DNA of 64,000 nucleotides from an uncultured Tenacibaculum sp. (GTDB lineage Bacteria > Bacteroidota > Bacteroidia > Flavobacteriales > Flavobacteriaceae), in NCBI GenBank assembly GCA_947497895.1, contig CANMIL010000001.1, positions 682,001 through 746,000 of the forward strand. The letters run 5' to 3'. Under the pieces are notes generated by a model. That model had not been told where the DNA came from, did not search any database, and saw only the letters and a program-made list of their open reading frames with translations. The translations under genes were made by a program, and so were the position numbers. Below, piece by piece: positions 9,013 to 18,924 of this stretch. The first letter of the stretch is position 1; every line of letters starts with the position of its first letter.

Positions 9013-12000
9013 ATGAAACACCTATCATTACTTCTTACATTTTTAACATTGCAAGTCTTCTCTCAGGGAACGCCCAATTGGTTAAGACATTCTTCTATAT
9101 CACCAGATGGGAAAGAGATTGTTTTTACTTATAAAGGCGACTTATATAAGGTTTCTTCGAGTGGCGGAAATGCAGTTCAATTAACTTTTCATAAAGCACA
9201 CGATTATAAAGCTATTTGGAGTAAAGACAGCAAAAAAATTGCGTTTTCTTCAAATCGCTATGGTAATTTCGACATCTTTTTTATGGACGCTAAAGGTGGT
9301 GAAGCCAAAAGATTAACTTTTCACTCTAATGATGAAATTCCATTCTCATTTTCAGCAAATAATCAAGATGTAATTTTCGGGGCACAACGCCAAGACAAAG
9401 TAAATCATAGACAATACCCTACAAGATCTCAACCGGAATTATATAGTGTACCTGTAACTTCAGGACGAATTAGTCAATTACTTACGGTTCCTGCTGAATA
9501 TGTTCAAGTTTCTAAAGATGGTAGCACTATTCTCTATCATGACAAAAAAGGTGGTGAAAACGAGTGGCGTAAACATCATAAATCATCAATTACCCGAGAT
9601 ATCTGGAAATATGATGTTAAAAATAACACCCATAAAATGATTACTTCTTTTGCTGGAGAAGATAGACATCCATTTTTCAATGAAGATGAAAAAAGCTTCT
9701 ATTATTTAAGTGAGAAAAGTGGAACATTTAATGTTCATAAAATGAATATTAATAATCCTAATCAAGATCAACAAATAACAAATTTCAAACTACATCCTGT
9801 ACGCTTCTTAAGTTTTGGTAATGGTACCTTAAGTTTCGGTTATGACGGAGAGTTATATACCATGAAAGAAGGTGAAAAGCCTTCAAAAGTAAAGGTTATT
9901 ATAAGAACACAAGACAAAGATAATAGCGATAAATTTGTATCTATTAATGGAGGTGTCGATGAAATGGCAATATCTCCAAATGGAAAAGAAATTGCATTTA
10001 TTTCCAGAGGTGAAGTATTTGTTACCTCCGCAAATGAATCTTTCACTAAAAGATTAACTAATACTCCCGAAAGAGAACGTTTTGTAACTTGGACACCTGA
10101 TGGAAAATCTGTTGTTTATAGTAGTGAAAGAAGCGGAAAATGGAGTATTTATAAAACCGAAAAGGTAAGAAAAGAAGAACCTTTCTTTTTTGCTTCTACG
10201 TTAGTAAAAGAATCTTCTCTTATAGAAAACAAACTTGACAATTATTTACCTAAGTTTTCTCCTGATAGTTCTAAAATAGCTTTTGTTGAAGGAAGACGTA
10301 CCTTAAAGGTAATGGATTTAAAATCTAAAAAACAGGTAACCTTATTAACACCAAAAGATTTATTTCACATGCGTGATGGAGACAAGTATTTTACTTGGAG
10401 TCCGGATAGTAAATGGTTATTAGTTGGATGGAGCAAGACATTAAGCAATAGTGAAGTACTATTAATGGCTGCTGACGGTTCTAAACGTGTAAACTTAACT
10501 GAAAGTGGCTATAGAGACGGTTATCCTAAATGGGTTAATGGAGGAAAGCAAATGTTATGGTTTAGCAATAGAAATGGGTTAAAGTCTTATGCTACTAGTG
10601 GACAATCTCAAAATGACGTTTATAGCATGTTTTTTACTCAAGAAGCTTGGGATGAATTCAATCTTAGCGATGAGGAATTTAAATTAATGGAAGCCATTAA
10701 AGCTATTAAAGCCGAAGAGGAAAAAAAGGCTAAGAAAAAAGATTCCGATAAGAAGGACAAAAAAAATGAGAAAAAAGATAAAAAGAAAGACAAAGACAAA
10801 AAGGAAGTAAAAGAACTTACTTTTGATTGGGATAGCATGAAAGACCGAACAAAAAGATTGACAATACATTCTTCTAGTCTTGGTGATGCTGTTCTTTCTA
10901 AAAAAGGAGACATTTTATATTACTTAGCTCGTTTTGAAGGAAAGATGAATCTTTGGAGTACAAATTTGCGTACAAAAGAAACTAAAATGGTCATGAAATT
11001 AAATGCCAATTTTGGTTCTCTACATTGGGACAAAGAAATGAAAAACTTATACCTTTTAAGTGGTGGAAGAATTTCTAAAATAGATCCAGCAAAAAAGAGC
11101 AATAAGCCAGTAAAAATCAATGGAGAAATGATGGTGAATACAGATGCTGAAAGAGAAGCTATGTTTAATCATGTATGGATAAGAACCAATGCTATTTTTT
11201 ACCATCCAGATTTCCACGGGACGGACTGGAATAAAATGAAAAAAGAATACAAAAAATACTTACCATCGATAGGTAATTCTTTTGAATTCTCTGAAATGCT
11301 TTCTGAAATGCTAGGTGAATTAAATGTATCTCATGCTGGAGCTCGTTATCGTACAAGTATTAAAAATGCGGATGCAACCGCTTCTTTGGGAATTTTCATG
11401 AATTATAATCATAAAGGCAACGGAATATTAATAGATGAAGTTATCAAAGATGGACCACTTGACAAATCATCTTTCAATGTTAAAGCTGGAATGGTTATTG
11501 AAAAAATTGATGGTGTTACCATCGATAAAAATGAAGATATTTCTAAATATTTAAATAGAAAAGCAGGCAAATTTGTTTTACTTAATATCACAGATCCTAA
11601 AACAAAGAAAAAACAAACCATAACTGTAAAGCCTATTTCTTTAGGTCAAGAAGGTCGCTTATTATATAAAAGATGGGTTAAAATCAATGAAAAGGAAGTC
11701 GACAAGTTAAGCAATGGAAAACTAGGGTACGTACACATTCCTGGAATGAGCGATGGTCCATACAGAAGTATTTATAAAGACATTATGGGTAAATTTTCTG
11801 AGCGTAAAGGAATTATTATCGACACACGTTTTAATGGAGGTGGTGATTTAGTTGCTGATTTAGCAATGTTCTTTACTGGAGTGCCTTTTATTTCTTATGA
11901 AACAGAAGCTAAAGTAGTTGGAGGTGAACCTACTTCACGTTGGACAAAACCTACATTGTCTATTTTCAATGAAAGCATGTATTCAGATGGACATTGTTAT

Positions 12001-12267
12001 GCTGCTGGATATACAGATCTTAAAATTGGAAAAACTGTAGGTATGCCAGTACCTGGTACCTGTAGTTTTGCTGGATGGGAAGGTTTACCTGATGGAAGTT
12101 ATTGGGGAGTTGTACCTGTGAGTGCTAAAGATAAGTCTGGTAGATGGATGGAAAACAACCAAACCATGCCTATGATTAAAGTAAAAAATATGCCTGGTAT
12201 TATTGATAACGGTCGTGATCAACAATTAGAACGATCAGTATCTGAAATGCTTAAAGACATCAAATAA
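9013..12267 (+). CDS. Tricorn-type S41 protease with PDZ domain, exported
   Basis: Large self-compartmentalising peptidase of the tricorn family; here a signal peptide (MKHLSLLLTFLTLQVFSQ) sends it to the periplasm or beyond. 1084 residues. Beta-propeller repeats span roughly 25-700 (IAFSSNRYGNFDIF, VVYSSERSGKWSIY), interrupted near 560-600 by a lysine/aspartate-rich linker. They are followed by a core domain with the probable catalytic histidine in NVSHAGARYR, a PDZ domain near 800-870, and the S41 core with GIIIDTRFNGGGDL and the probable nucleophile serine in NESMYSDGH. I chose the ATG at 9013 because an upstream GTG (8974) would put 13 residues ahead of the signal peptide. Confidence 0.9.
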   Translation: MKHLSLLLTFLTLQVFSQGTPNWLRHSSISPDGKEIVFTYKGDLYKVSSSGGNAVQLTFHKAHDYKAIWSKDSKKIAFSSNRYGNFDIFFMDAKGGEAKRLTFHSNDEIPFSFSANNQDVIFGAQRQDKVNHRQYPTRSQPELYSVPVTSGRISQLLTVPAEYVQVSKDGSTILYHDKKGGENEWRKHHKSSITRDIWKYDVKNNTHKMITSFAGEDRHPFFNEDEKSFYYLSEKSGTFNVHKMNINNPNQDQQITNFKLHPVRFLSFGNGTLSFGYDGELYTMKEGEKPSKVKVIIRTQDKDNSDKFVSINGGVDEMAISPNGKEIAFISRGEVFVTSANESFTKRLTNTPERERFVTWTPDGKSVVYSSERSGKWSIYKTEKVRKEEPFFFASTLVKESSLIENKLDNYLPKFSPDSSKIAFVEGRRTLKVMDLKSKKQVTLLTPKDLFHMRDGDKYFTWSPDSKWLLVGWSKTLSNSEVLLMAADGSKRVNLTESGYRDGYPKWVNGGKQMLWFSNRNGLKSYATSGQSQNDVYSMFFTQEAWDEFNLSDEEFKLMEAIKAIKAEEEKKAKKKDSDKKDKKNEKKDKKKDKDKKEVKELTFDWDSMKDRTKRLTIHSSSLGDAVLSKKGDILYYLARFEGKMNLWSTNLRTKETKMVMKLNANFGSLHWDKEMKNLYLLSGGRISKIDPAKKSNKPVKINGEMMVNTDAEREAMFNHVWIRTNAIFYHPDFHGTDWNKMKKEYKKYLPSIGNSFEFSEMLSEMLGELNVSHAGARYRTSIKNADATASLGIFMNYNHKGNGILIDEVIKDGPLDKSSFNVKAGMVIEKIDGVTIDKNEDISKYLNRKAGKFVLLNITDPKTKKKQTITVKPISLGQEGRLLYKRWVKINEKEVDKLSNGKLGYVHIPGMSDGPYRSIYKDIMGKFSERKGIIIDTRFNGGGDLVADLAMFFTGVPFISYETEAKVVGGEPTSRWTKPTLSIFNESMYSDGHCYAAGYTDLKIGKTVGMPVPGTCSFAGWEGLPDGSYWGVVPVSAKDKSGRWMENNQTMPMIKVKNMPGIIDNGRDQQLERSVSEMLKDIK

Positions 12268-12286
12268 CTCTTTTAAAACAATCAAT

Positions 12287-12325
12287 AAAAAAAGGTTAAA
12301 GTATGCTATACTTTAACCTTTTTTA
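12287..12325. terminator. Bidirectional terminator after the tricorn protease gene
   Basis: GGTTAAAGTAT / ATACTTTAACC stem (11 bp) with a three-base loop, flanked by A and T runs that extend it on both strands. It lies 20 bases after the stop codon. Confidence 0.88.
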
Positions 12326-12599
12326 TTTTTATACTACAAAGCTTTTTATAAGTGCTCCGAGTTAAAATAGTCTTATTTTATATAAATTGGAAAAAAGTGA
12401 GATAATACTACAGAACAAATTTGAATGTTTTTAATTAGTTAAGATATCTCGATACAATTTTTCTCTTTACAGTTCAAAAAATCACTCGATATGACAACTT
12501 TCATGGTTTCAGGAAAATCTTTGAATTTGTGGATATATATATTCATCAAATCATATTTCTCCTTTTGGTCGAAATTGTAAATCTAAATTAGAAATTGAA
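12326..12599. other. Intergenic stretch, possible gene remnant
   Basis: No supported gene. On the minus strand an uninterrupted 40-odd codon frame (about 12440-12570; it contains FKDFPETMKVVISSDF) follows a stop codon and has only internal ATGs. It could be a tail fragment of a lost gene or chance. No promoter or hairpin beyond the terminator at 12287-12325 is seen. Confidence 0.25.
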
Positions 12600-13859
12600 T
12601 CAAGTCTTTTGTTTCTTCTTTTTAGCTGCGGGGAATAAAACATTGTTTAAAATCAATCGATACCCAGGAGATGTTGGATGTAAGTCTAATTCAGTTTTTG
12701 GATCTCCTACTCTATGCTGATAATCTTCAGGATCATGACCTCCATAAAAAGTAAACATTCCCTTTCCTTTTACGCCATGAATATAGCGAGCCTCTCCATG
12801 GTTTTTACTCTCCCCCAAAATCATCACATTTGACTTTACATTTTTATTATCAAACGAAGTGGTTTGTCCCATAAATCCCTTTACCAATTGGGTATGATTT
12901 TGAGTTAACATGGTTGGAACTTGATCCCATTTTGCAGAGAACTCTTTCAATGTAAAATAATCTGTTTCCTTATTAATTCTTCTCTTTCTGGTCATATCAA
13001 TAGAAGAAAACTCGTATGTCGTTGGATTTCTTATTAACTCGAAATCCTTAAACGCCATTGTTTTACTATAATCTATTTTCGATTGATAATTTGGTTCAGA
13101 AGGATCTCCATCAAACATACTTTCGCAAATATCAACACCATCAGCCGCAAGAGCAATATCAAAACTATCAGTCGCAGAACACATAGCAAACATAAAACCT
13201 CCTCCCACAACGTAATCTCGAATTTTCCTAGCTACCGCACCTTTTTCCTCTGATACTTTAGAGTATCCAAGTTTCTCAGCTAAAGCTTCAGAATCCTTTT
13301 TCTGTTGAATATACCAAGGTGCTGCTCTATAAGCTCCATAAAACCGTCCGTACTGACCAGTAAAATCTTCATGGTGTAAATGCAACCATTCGTATAACAA
13401 CAGTTTATCATTCAATACCTCTTCATCATAAATCACATCAAAAGGTATTTCTGCATAGGTTAATACCATTGTAACGGCATCATCCCAAGGCATTTTATCT
13501 TTAGGAGAATATACCGCAATTTTCGGTGCTTTTTCCAAAGGAACTGCTTCTTGATTTTGTGAAGGGGAAGAAATTCCTTCTAAAATAATTTGAGCCTTAG
13601 CTGCTGATATTGTTTGATATGAAACACCTCTAATTTTACATTCATTTACAACAGCACTATTATTCTCTACTAAAAAAGCTCCTCCGTCATAATTGAGTAA
13701 CCATTTCGCCTTTAATCCGTTTTGAAGAGCGTAATAAACGATTCCATAAGCTTTTAAATGATTTTTTTGATTATCATGACTCATGGGTAAATAAATAAAA
13801 GATGCCCACAGCGAGTTAGAAAATGCTAAGAATATAAGTACGATTGTAATTTTTTTCAT
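12600..13859 (-). CDS. Exported protein usually annotated as 'asparagine synthetase B'
   Basis: 419 residues with a signal peptide (MKKITIVLIFLAFSNSLWAS) and then SFIYLPMSHDNQKNHLKAYG. The family is common in Bacteroidota under the name asparagine synthetase B. I see no N-terminal nucleophile cysteine glutaminase domain and no SGGxDS ATP-pyrophosphatase motif, and an exported asparagine synthetase would be odd. Instead the middle has a GATase1/ThuA-like look (KIAVYSPKDKMPWDDAVTMV near 113 and GGGFMFAMCSATDSFDIALA near 218). The true function is unknown. It stands alone on the minus strand. Confidence 0.75.
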   Translation of the reverse strand: MKKITIVLIFLAFSNSLWASFIYLPMSHDNQKNHLKAYGIVYYALQNGLKAKWLLNYDGGAFLVENNSAVVNECKIRGVSYQTISAAKAQIILEGISSPSQNQEAVPLEKAPKIAVYSPKDKMPWDDAVTMVLTYAEIPFDVIYDEEVLNDKLLLYEWLHLHHEDFTGQYGRFYGAYRAAPWYIQQKKDSEALAEKLGYSKVSEEKGAVARKIRDYVVGGGFMFAMCSATDSFDIALAADGVDICESMFDGDPSEPNYQSKIDYSKTMAFKDFELIRNPTTYEFSSIDMTRKRRINKETDYFTLKEFSAKWDQVPTMLTQNHTQLVKGFMGQTTSFDNKNVKSNVMILGESKNHGEARYIHGVKGKGMFTFYGGHDPEDYQHRVGDPKTELDLHPTSPGYRLILNNVLFPAAKKKKQKT

Positions 13860-13980
13860 ACGAAATCAACTTCTATTTTGTTTTTAATATCAACTTAATT
13901 TTTAGCTCTCATTTTTTTCTAAAATATTCGAAAGCTTTAAATAGAATTTTGGCAAATTAATTAGAATATTGCGAAAACTA

Positions 13981-14014
13981 AAATACACAATTATAAGGTT
14001 ATAATTGTGTATTT
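13981..14014 (-). terminator. Probable terminator of dnaB
   Basis: Perfect 16-bp stem AAATACACAATTATAA / TTATAATTGTGTATTT with a two-base loop, continuing into TTTTAGTTTT on the minus strand. It lies 150 bases beyond the dnaB stop codon. Confidence 0.6.
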
Positions 14015-14163
14015 GATTGTATTTTATGATAGATTTAATCGCAAGGCGATAGTCCAGGGTTTAATTCCCCGAGGCTTGCCTCGAAATGTTTGAAATAGTT
14101 TCCGCTGAATACCTACTGAAGTAGTTCTTTTCCGAAAAACATATTGCTAGTTTGCTACATCGA
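14015..14163. repeat. Degenerate intergenic palindrome cluster
   Basis: Between dnaB and its terminator lies the perfect hairpin CGAGGCTTGCCTCG (14070-14083). It belongs to a palindrome type (CCCCGAGGCTTGCCTCGGGG-like) often seen between Bacteroidota genes. After it comes AAATAGTTTCCGCTGAATACC. A related but decayed stretch (AAATAGTTTCTATGAAATACC) is at 36232-36252. Confidence 0.35.
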
Positions 14164-15693
14164 CTAGAATGGCACATCATCTCCTCCACCTGGATCACTT
14201 GGTCCAAAAGCATCTTCTGGTGATGCGAAGTTATTGGATGAAATCTCATCATTAAATCCAGAATTCATACTCGATTGGAACTCACTACTAAATCCTTCTT
14301 CTAAATCCGAGAATTTTGCCAAGTGCCCAGTAAACTTTAAACGAATATTATCTAAACCACCGTTACGATGTTTCGCTACAATAAATTCACCTTGCCCCTC
14401 ACATGGCGCATGATCATCATCATCCCATTCTGTCATACCATAGTATTCAGGTCTAAAGATAAATGATACAATATCGGCATCCTGCTCAATCGCCCCAGAT
14501 TCACGAAGATCGGATAGTAAAGGTCTTTTACTTCCTCCACGCGTTTCTACCGAACGAGATAACTGCGATAATGCGATAACCGGTATATTTAATTCTTTTG
14601 CCAATGCCTTTAAGTTACGAGAGATGGTCGAGATTTCCTGTTCACGGTTTCCTGCTCCCGCTCCTCCAGCTGTCATTAACTGTAAGTAATCAATAATTAA
14701 TATTTTAACATCGTGCTGGGATACCAAACGACGTGCTTTCGCTCTTAAATCAAAAATAGATAAGGCTGGTGTATCATCGATAAATACTGGCGAATCGGAT
14801 AAACGTTTTACTTTCACGTTTAACTGCTCCCATTCATGAGGCTCAAGATTACCTTTACGTAATTTTTCTGAAGTTAATCCTGTTTCTGAAGAAATCATAC
14901 GAGTGATTAACTGAACCGAGGACATCTCCAGAGAGAATATTGCTACGGCATGGTTAAAATCAATGGCCATATTCTTTGCCATCGAAATTACGAATGCCGT
15001 TTTACCCATACCTGGACGAGCTGCAATAATAATTAAATCCGACGGCTGCCATCCAGAAGTTAATGCATCTAGTTTTGTAAAACCAGTTGCCAATCCACTC
15101 ATTCCTTCTTTTGTAGAAATTTCTTGGATCTTATTGATCGATTGCTGTACTAATGAATCAGCTTTTTCCGCTCCTTTTTTAAGATTTCCTTGTGTTACCT
15201 CAAAAAGTTTTCCTTCTGCATCATCTAATAAATCAAATACATCAATTGTTTCATCGTAAGAACTTTCAATTAAATCTGAAGAAATCGTTATCAGTTTTCT
15301 TTTAATATACCTTTCAAGTATAATTCTTGAGTGAAATTCAATATGGGCAGAAGAAGCTACTTTCTGTGTAAGACCGATCAAATAGAAATCACCACCAACT
15401 AATTCCAGCTTAGCGCTTTTCTTCAATTGATTTGAAACCGATAAAATATCGATAGGTTCAGAGTTTTGGAAAAGTGTATAAATAGCTTCATAAATCTCTT
15501 GATGACGTTTATCATAAAAAGCTTCGGGATGCAGAATATCAATTACTGTATCGATTCCTTTTTTATCAATCATCATAGCACCTAAAACAGCCTCTTCTAA
15601 ATCGATAGCCTGTGGTGGTAACTTTCCTTTTTCAAGATTAATAATTCGAGATTTATCTACTTTTGTACCTCTTACTGATTGCGCTCTTTCCAT
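14164..15693 (-). CDS. dnaB: Replicative DNA helicase
   Basis: Hexameric 5'-3' helicase that unwinds DNA at the replication fork. 509 residues. The N-terminal DnaB domain includes KLPPQAIDLEEAVLGAMMID near 24-43 and is followed by the RecA-like domain. Walker A (AARPGMGKTAF) is near 226, Walker B (ILIIDYLQLM) near 330, and the DnaB signature SRNLKALAKELNIPVIALSQ near 355 leads into RPLLSDLRESGAIEQDAD. The serine/asparagine-rich, acidic tail (ending GGGDDVPF) resembles SSB-type interaction tails. No intein. The only -7 box lies almost on top of the start codon. Confidence 0.97.
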   Translation of the reverse strand: MERAQSVRGTKVDKSRIINLEKGKLPPQAIDLEEAVLGAMMIDKKGIDTVIDILHPEAFYDKRHQEIYEAIYTLFQNSEPIDILSVSNQLKKSAKLELVGGDFYLIGLTQKVASSAHIEFHSRIILERYIKRKLITISSDLIESSYDETIDVFDLLDDAEGKLFEVTQGNLKKGAEKADSLVQQSINKIQEISTKEGMSGLATGFTKLDALTSGWQPSDLIIIAARPGMGKTAFVISMAKNMAIDFNHAVAIFSLEMSSVQLITRMISSETGLTSEKLRKGNLEPHEWEQLNVKVKRLSDSPVFIDDTPALSIFDLRAKARRLVSQHDVKILIIDYLQLMTAGGAGAGNREQEISTISRNLKALAKELNIPVIALSQLSRSVETRGGSKRPLLSDLRESGAIEQDADIVSFIFRPEYYGMTEWDDDDHAPCEGQGEFIVAKHRNGGLDNIRLKFTGHLAKFSDLEEGFSSEFQSSMNSGFNDEISSNNFASPEDAFGPSDPGGGDDVPF

Positions 15694-15698
15694 AGTGG

Positions 15699-15706
15699 CA
15701 AATGTA
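15699..15706 (-). promoter_or_regulatory. Probable -7 promoter box of dnaB
   Basis: Minus-strand TACATTTG, exact consensus, ends five bases before the dnaB ATG. If it is used, the transcript would have almost no leader. Confidence 0.45.
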
Positions 15707-15786
15707 AATTTTTAAGATTAAAATTATCCAACAACACCGATTTTTCTTTTTGCACATTTTTTGTAAACAAAAATGTTATTAACTTG

Positions 15787-15815
15787 TTGATAACCTAATA
15801 TGTTTCTTATTTTTG
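15787..15815 (+). promoter_or_regulatory. Probable promoter of the DUF3810 gene (-33 TTG and -7 TATTTTTG)
   Basis: TTG at 15787-15789, an 18-base spacer, then TATTTTTG at 15808-15815. This fits the Bacteroidota housekeeping promoter. The ATG at 15822 is only six bases after the box, again suggesting a nearly leaderless message, back to back with dnaB. Confidence 0.55.
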
Positions 15816-15821
15816 GGAGCA

Positions 15822-16895
15822 ATGAAGATTTCTAAAAAAGCCATTTTTCTAGCTATTTTATTGCCTATCCAGTATTTTTTAGTGCAATTTTTAAGCCAAA
15901 AGCCCGTCTGGATTGAAAAGTATTACAGTACTATTATTTTTCCTTTCATCTCGAAAGCTTTAAGAATATTATTAGGATGGATTCCATTTTCTTTCGGTGA
16001 TGTTCTTGGGTTTATTTTACTCTTCCTTCTTCTAAAAAGTTTATACCAACTCTTCAGAACTAAATTTAAGAATTTTCTATCGAAATTAATAACCTTCATC
16101 GCTTATTTATCGGTTATCTACTTTTGCTTTTATACTTTTTGGGGATTCAATTATTTTCGTGAACCATTAGCGAAAAAATTAGATTTACAACAATCAAACT
16201 ATACTACAGAACAGTTATCAAAGACAACTGACAAAATTGTATCCTTATTAAATAATAGTCATTTTGACATAACAAAAAATGACAGTTTAAAAGTTACTCT
16301 TCCCTATTCTATCAACGAAATATATGACCTTGCTCCTGATGGTTTTAATGAAGTAGCAAAAACATATCCAGAATTTGAATATTCTTTTCCTTCAATTAAA
16401 AGTTCAATCGTTAGTACATTCCAATCGTATAATGGCACTTCTGGGTATATTAATCCAATTACAGGAGAAGCTCAAGTTAACTCCCTAATTCCAAAGACTG
16501 GTTATCCAGCAACTACTTGTCATGAAATGGCTCATCAAATAGGATGGGCAGCAGAAAACGATGCTAATTTCATTGGTTTTCTTACCTGTATTAACAATAA
16601 AGATTTGTATTTTAAATATGCAGGTTACCGTATGGCATATCAATACTGTATTCGAGAACTTTTTAAAAGAGATAAAGAACTTGCCAAAAGCTTAAAAGAA
16701 AAAGTAAACAAAGGAGTTTACAAAGATTACAAAGGTAGTTATGCTTTTTGGAAATCTTATGAAAATCCTATTGAGCCCTATTTCAAAAAAGGGTACAACT
16801 CTTATTTAAAAGCAAATAATCAAACAAAAGGAATTAGTTCCTATAGTTATGTAGTAGATTTGCTTATTGCCTATTTTGAAAAGCATCAGCACTAG
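15822..16895 (+). CDS. DUF3810 family membrane protein with HExxH metalloprotease motif
   Basis: 357 residues. Three hydrophobic segments in the first 110 residues (about 7-22, 45-70 and 85-105) anchor it in the membrane. The rest is a soluble domain with the zinc-protease-type motif CHEMAHQIGWAAENDANFIG near 234-253, where the downstream acidic residues could supply the third ligand. DUF3810 is widespread in Bacteroidota and its substrate is unknown. An upstream in-frame TTG (15813) is possible but ATG 15822 fits better. The lipoprotein gene at 16922 follows at once. Confidence 0.88.
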   Translation: MKISKKAIFLAILLPIQYFLVQFLSQKPVWIEKYYSTIIFPFISKALRILLGWIPFSFGDVLGFILLFLLLKSLYQLFRTKFKNFLSKLITFIAYLSVIYFCFYTFWGFNYFREPLAKKLDLQQSNYTTEQLSKTTDKIVSLLNNSHFDITKNDSLKVTLPYSINEIYDLAPDGFNEVAKTYPEFEYSFPSIKSSIVSTFQSYNGTSGYINPITGEAQVNSLIPKTGYPATTCHEMAHQIGWAAENDANFIGFLTCINNKDLYFKYAGYRMAYQYCIRELFKRDKELAKSLKEKVNKGVYKDYKGSYAFWKSYENPIEPYFKKGYNSYLKANNQTKGISSYSYVVDLLIAYFEKHQH

Positions 16896-16921
16896 CCATA
16901 ACATCAAATTAAAAACAATCT

Positions 16922-17476
16922 ATGAGATCTCATCTATACCAATTAATTCTGCTAGCTATTCTAACAGTTTCATGTACTTCAACTGATTTACAAAAAGAAT
17001 TTTCATGCAGTGGTTCAACTTATTCTGGCCTGTCAGAAACAAAAGATATTAGAAACTTATTTTCGATAAAACTTCCCAAAACTTGGAAAGTGAATCTTTA
17101 TTACGATGATGGCCAATCTTCTATTTATGCAGCAGATACTACTTTAAACTTAACCAAAACAACCTTAATTGACGTGTCCTTTATTCATGCTTCTGTTTTT
17201 TTTGATACGGACTTCAAGCAAAAGCTTTCGGCTGATAACAACAACATGGGACTCGAAGAGATTAAAACAAAGGATATTAAGCATCTCGATAAAAATGCAT
17301 ATCTATCGCTTGCTCAAGGTAAAAAAGGTAAATACAAATACCATATTTTAAACGTATTCACAAAGGTAGATAATGACAACTTTTTACACGCAAAAACGGA
17401 ATTTTATGGAGATTCTTTGGTGAATGAAAGAATTTGTAAAGCGGTAAATTTAATAGAGAAAATCGAAATAAAATAA
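16922..17476 (+). CDS. Small lipoprotein of unknown function
   Basis: 184 residues with a lipoprotein signal peptide (hydrophobic LILLAILTV, lipobox TVSC at about 15-18), so probably anchored to a membrane by its N-terminal cysteine. The mature part has SIKLPKTWKVNLYYDDGQSS near 46-65 and is mostly beta-strand-like. Such 'F.I..P..W' openings occur in PsbP/DUF-type lipoproteins, but I do not recognise a specific family. It is 26 bases after the DUF3810 gene and probably co-transcribed with it. Confidence 0.75.
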   Translation: MRSHLYQLILLAILTVSCTSTDLQKEFSCSGSTYSGLSETKDIRNLFSIKLPKTWKVNLYYDDGQSSIYAADTTLNLTKTTLIDVSFIHASVFFDTDFKQKLSADNNNMGLEEIKTKDIKHLDKNAYLSLAQGKKGKYKYHILNVFTKVDNDNFLHAKTEFYGDSLVNERICKAVNLIEKIEIK

Positions 17477-17585
17477 GTTCACTATTGAACGGAGTAAAAA
17501 ATGAATCAAAGAGAGTTTTAAGAAAGTTAAGGAATTTTATACTGACAAATTACATTTTCAAATTTCTAAATTCATTTGGTATCAT

Positions 17586-17593
17586 TATTTTTG
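17586..17593 (+). promoter_or_regulatory. Possible -7 box of pepT
   Basis: TATTTTTG (TAnnTTTG) 18 bases before the pepT ATG; no TTG at the expected -33 distance. Confidence 0.35.
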
Positions 17594-17611
17594 AAATCTA
17601 AAACAAACACA

Positions 17612-18850
17612 ATGAATAAACAGCATATAATTGACCGTTTTATTAGCTATGTAACGGTTGATACCGAGAGTGATCCAAACAATCCTGCTTTTCCTAGTAC
17701 CGAAAAACAATGGAATTTAGCTAGAATTCTTGAAAAGGAATTAAAAGAAATTGGTTTGGAAGATGTTGAGTTAGATGAAAATTGCTACTTAATGGCTACC
17801 CTACCTAGTAATATAGATTATGAAGTGCCTACGATAGGTTTTGTTGCACATATTGATACAAGTCCAGATTTTACAGGAGCTAATGTAAAGCCTCAAATTC
17901 ATGAGAACTACGATGGTAACGACATTGTTTTAAATAAAGAAGAAAATATTGTTTTATCACCAAGCTATTTTGAAGACTTACTTCAATACAAAGGGCAAAC
18001 CATTATTACTACTGATGGAACTACCTTATTAGGAGCTGATGATAAAGCTGGGGTTACAGAGATTGTTTCGGCCATGGAATATTTAATCCAAAACCCTCAA
18101 ATAAAACATGGTAAAATAAGAATTTGTTTTACTCCTGATGAGGAAGTTGGTAAAGGTGCTCATTTATTTGATGTTGAGAAATTTGGTGCGGAATGGGCTT
18201 ATACAATGGACGGAAGTCAAATTGGAGAATTAGAATATGAAAACTTTAACGCTGCTGGTGCTAAAGTTACTATCAACGGAAAAATAGTTCATCCTGGATA
18301 TGCTAAAGGTAAAATGATAAACTCTATGACTATTGCGAGTGAGTTTATTAATGCCTTACCTGAAGATGAAGTACCTGAAAGAACTACTGGATATGAAGGT
18401 TTTTTTCATTTACACCATATGGAAGGAAAAGTAGAAAAAACTACTTTACATTATATTATTAGAGATCACGATATGCAGTTGTTTGAAAATAGAAAACAAG
18501 CCATATTAGATTTAGGTAAGGTGATGAATGAAAAGTTAGGTAAAGACTTAATTGAAGTTGAACTTAAAGATCAATATTACAATATGAAAGAGAAGGTTAC
18601 TCCTGTAATGCATATTGTTGATATTGCTGAAGAGGTAATGAAAGATATGGGTATTACTCCATTAATTAAGCCTATTAGAGGTGGTACGGATGGTTCTCAG
18701 TTATCGTACAAAGGATTACCATGTCCAAATATTTTTGCAGGCGGTCATAACTTCCACGGTCGTTATGAATATGTTCCTGCCGAAAGTATTGTTAAAGCTA
18801 CTGAAGTAATAGTTGGTATTGCTCAAAAAGTAGCAACAAAATTTGCTTAA
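17612..18850 (+). CDS. pepT: Peptidase T (tripeptide aminopeptidase)
   Basis: Zinc metallopeptidase of the M20B family that removes the N-terminal residue from tripeptides in the cytoplasm. 412 residues, normal length. Metal and catalytic segments: [12 protein letters not shown] near 76, [15 protein letters not shown] near 138, the catalytic glutamate segment [12 protein letters not shown] near 172, MDGS near 199, and the C-terminal [13 protein letters not shown] near 380. The ATG at 17612 gives the standard start [14 protein letters not shown]; an upstream in-frame TTG only adds 12 unrelated residues. Confidence 0.95.
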   Translation: MNKQHIIDRFISYVTVDTESDPNNPAFPSTEKQWNLARILEKELKEIGLEDVELDENCYLMATLPSNIDYEVPTIGFVAHIDTSPDFTGANVKPQIHENYDGNDIVLNKEENIVLSPSYFEDLLQYKGQTIITTDGTTLLGADDKAGVTEIVSAMEYLIQNPQIKHGKIRICFTPDEEVGKGAHLFDVEKFGAEWAYTMDGSQIGELEYENFNAAGAKVTINGKIVHPGYAKGKMINSMTIASEFINALPEDEVPERTTGYEGFFHLHHMEGKVEKTTLHYIIRDHDMQLFENRKQAILDLGKVMNEKLGKDLIEVELKDQYYNMKEKVTPVMHIVDIAEEVMKDMGITPLIKPIRGGTDGSQLSYKGLPCPNIFAGGHNFHGRYEYVPAESIVKATEVIVGIAQKVATKFA

Positions 18851-18864
18851 ACTTATCTTATAAA

Positions 18865-18907
18865 AAATTAGACCTCACAGGTTTTAGAAACCTGTGAGGT
18901 CTTTTTT
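18865..18907. terminator. Strong bidirectional terminator between pepT and the TonB receptor gene
   Basis: Perfect 15-bp stem AGACCTCACAGGTTT / AAACCTGTGAGGTCT with a three-base loop, A-run before and T-run after. It serves both convergent genes. Confidence 0.92.
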
Positions 18908-18924
18908 AATGATTGTTATCAGTA

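Noticed and set aside
10638..10913. Long minus-strand frame rich in F, S and L opposite the tricorn gene
   Set aside because: It mirrors the lysine/aspartate-rich linker of the protease; the complement of AAA/AAG-rich codons gives TTT/CTT, so it is an artefact of composition.
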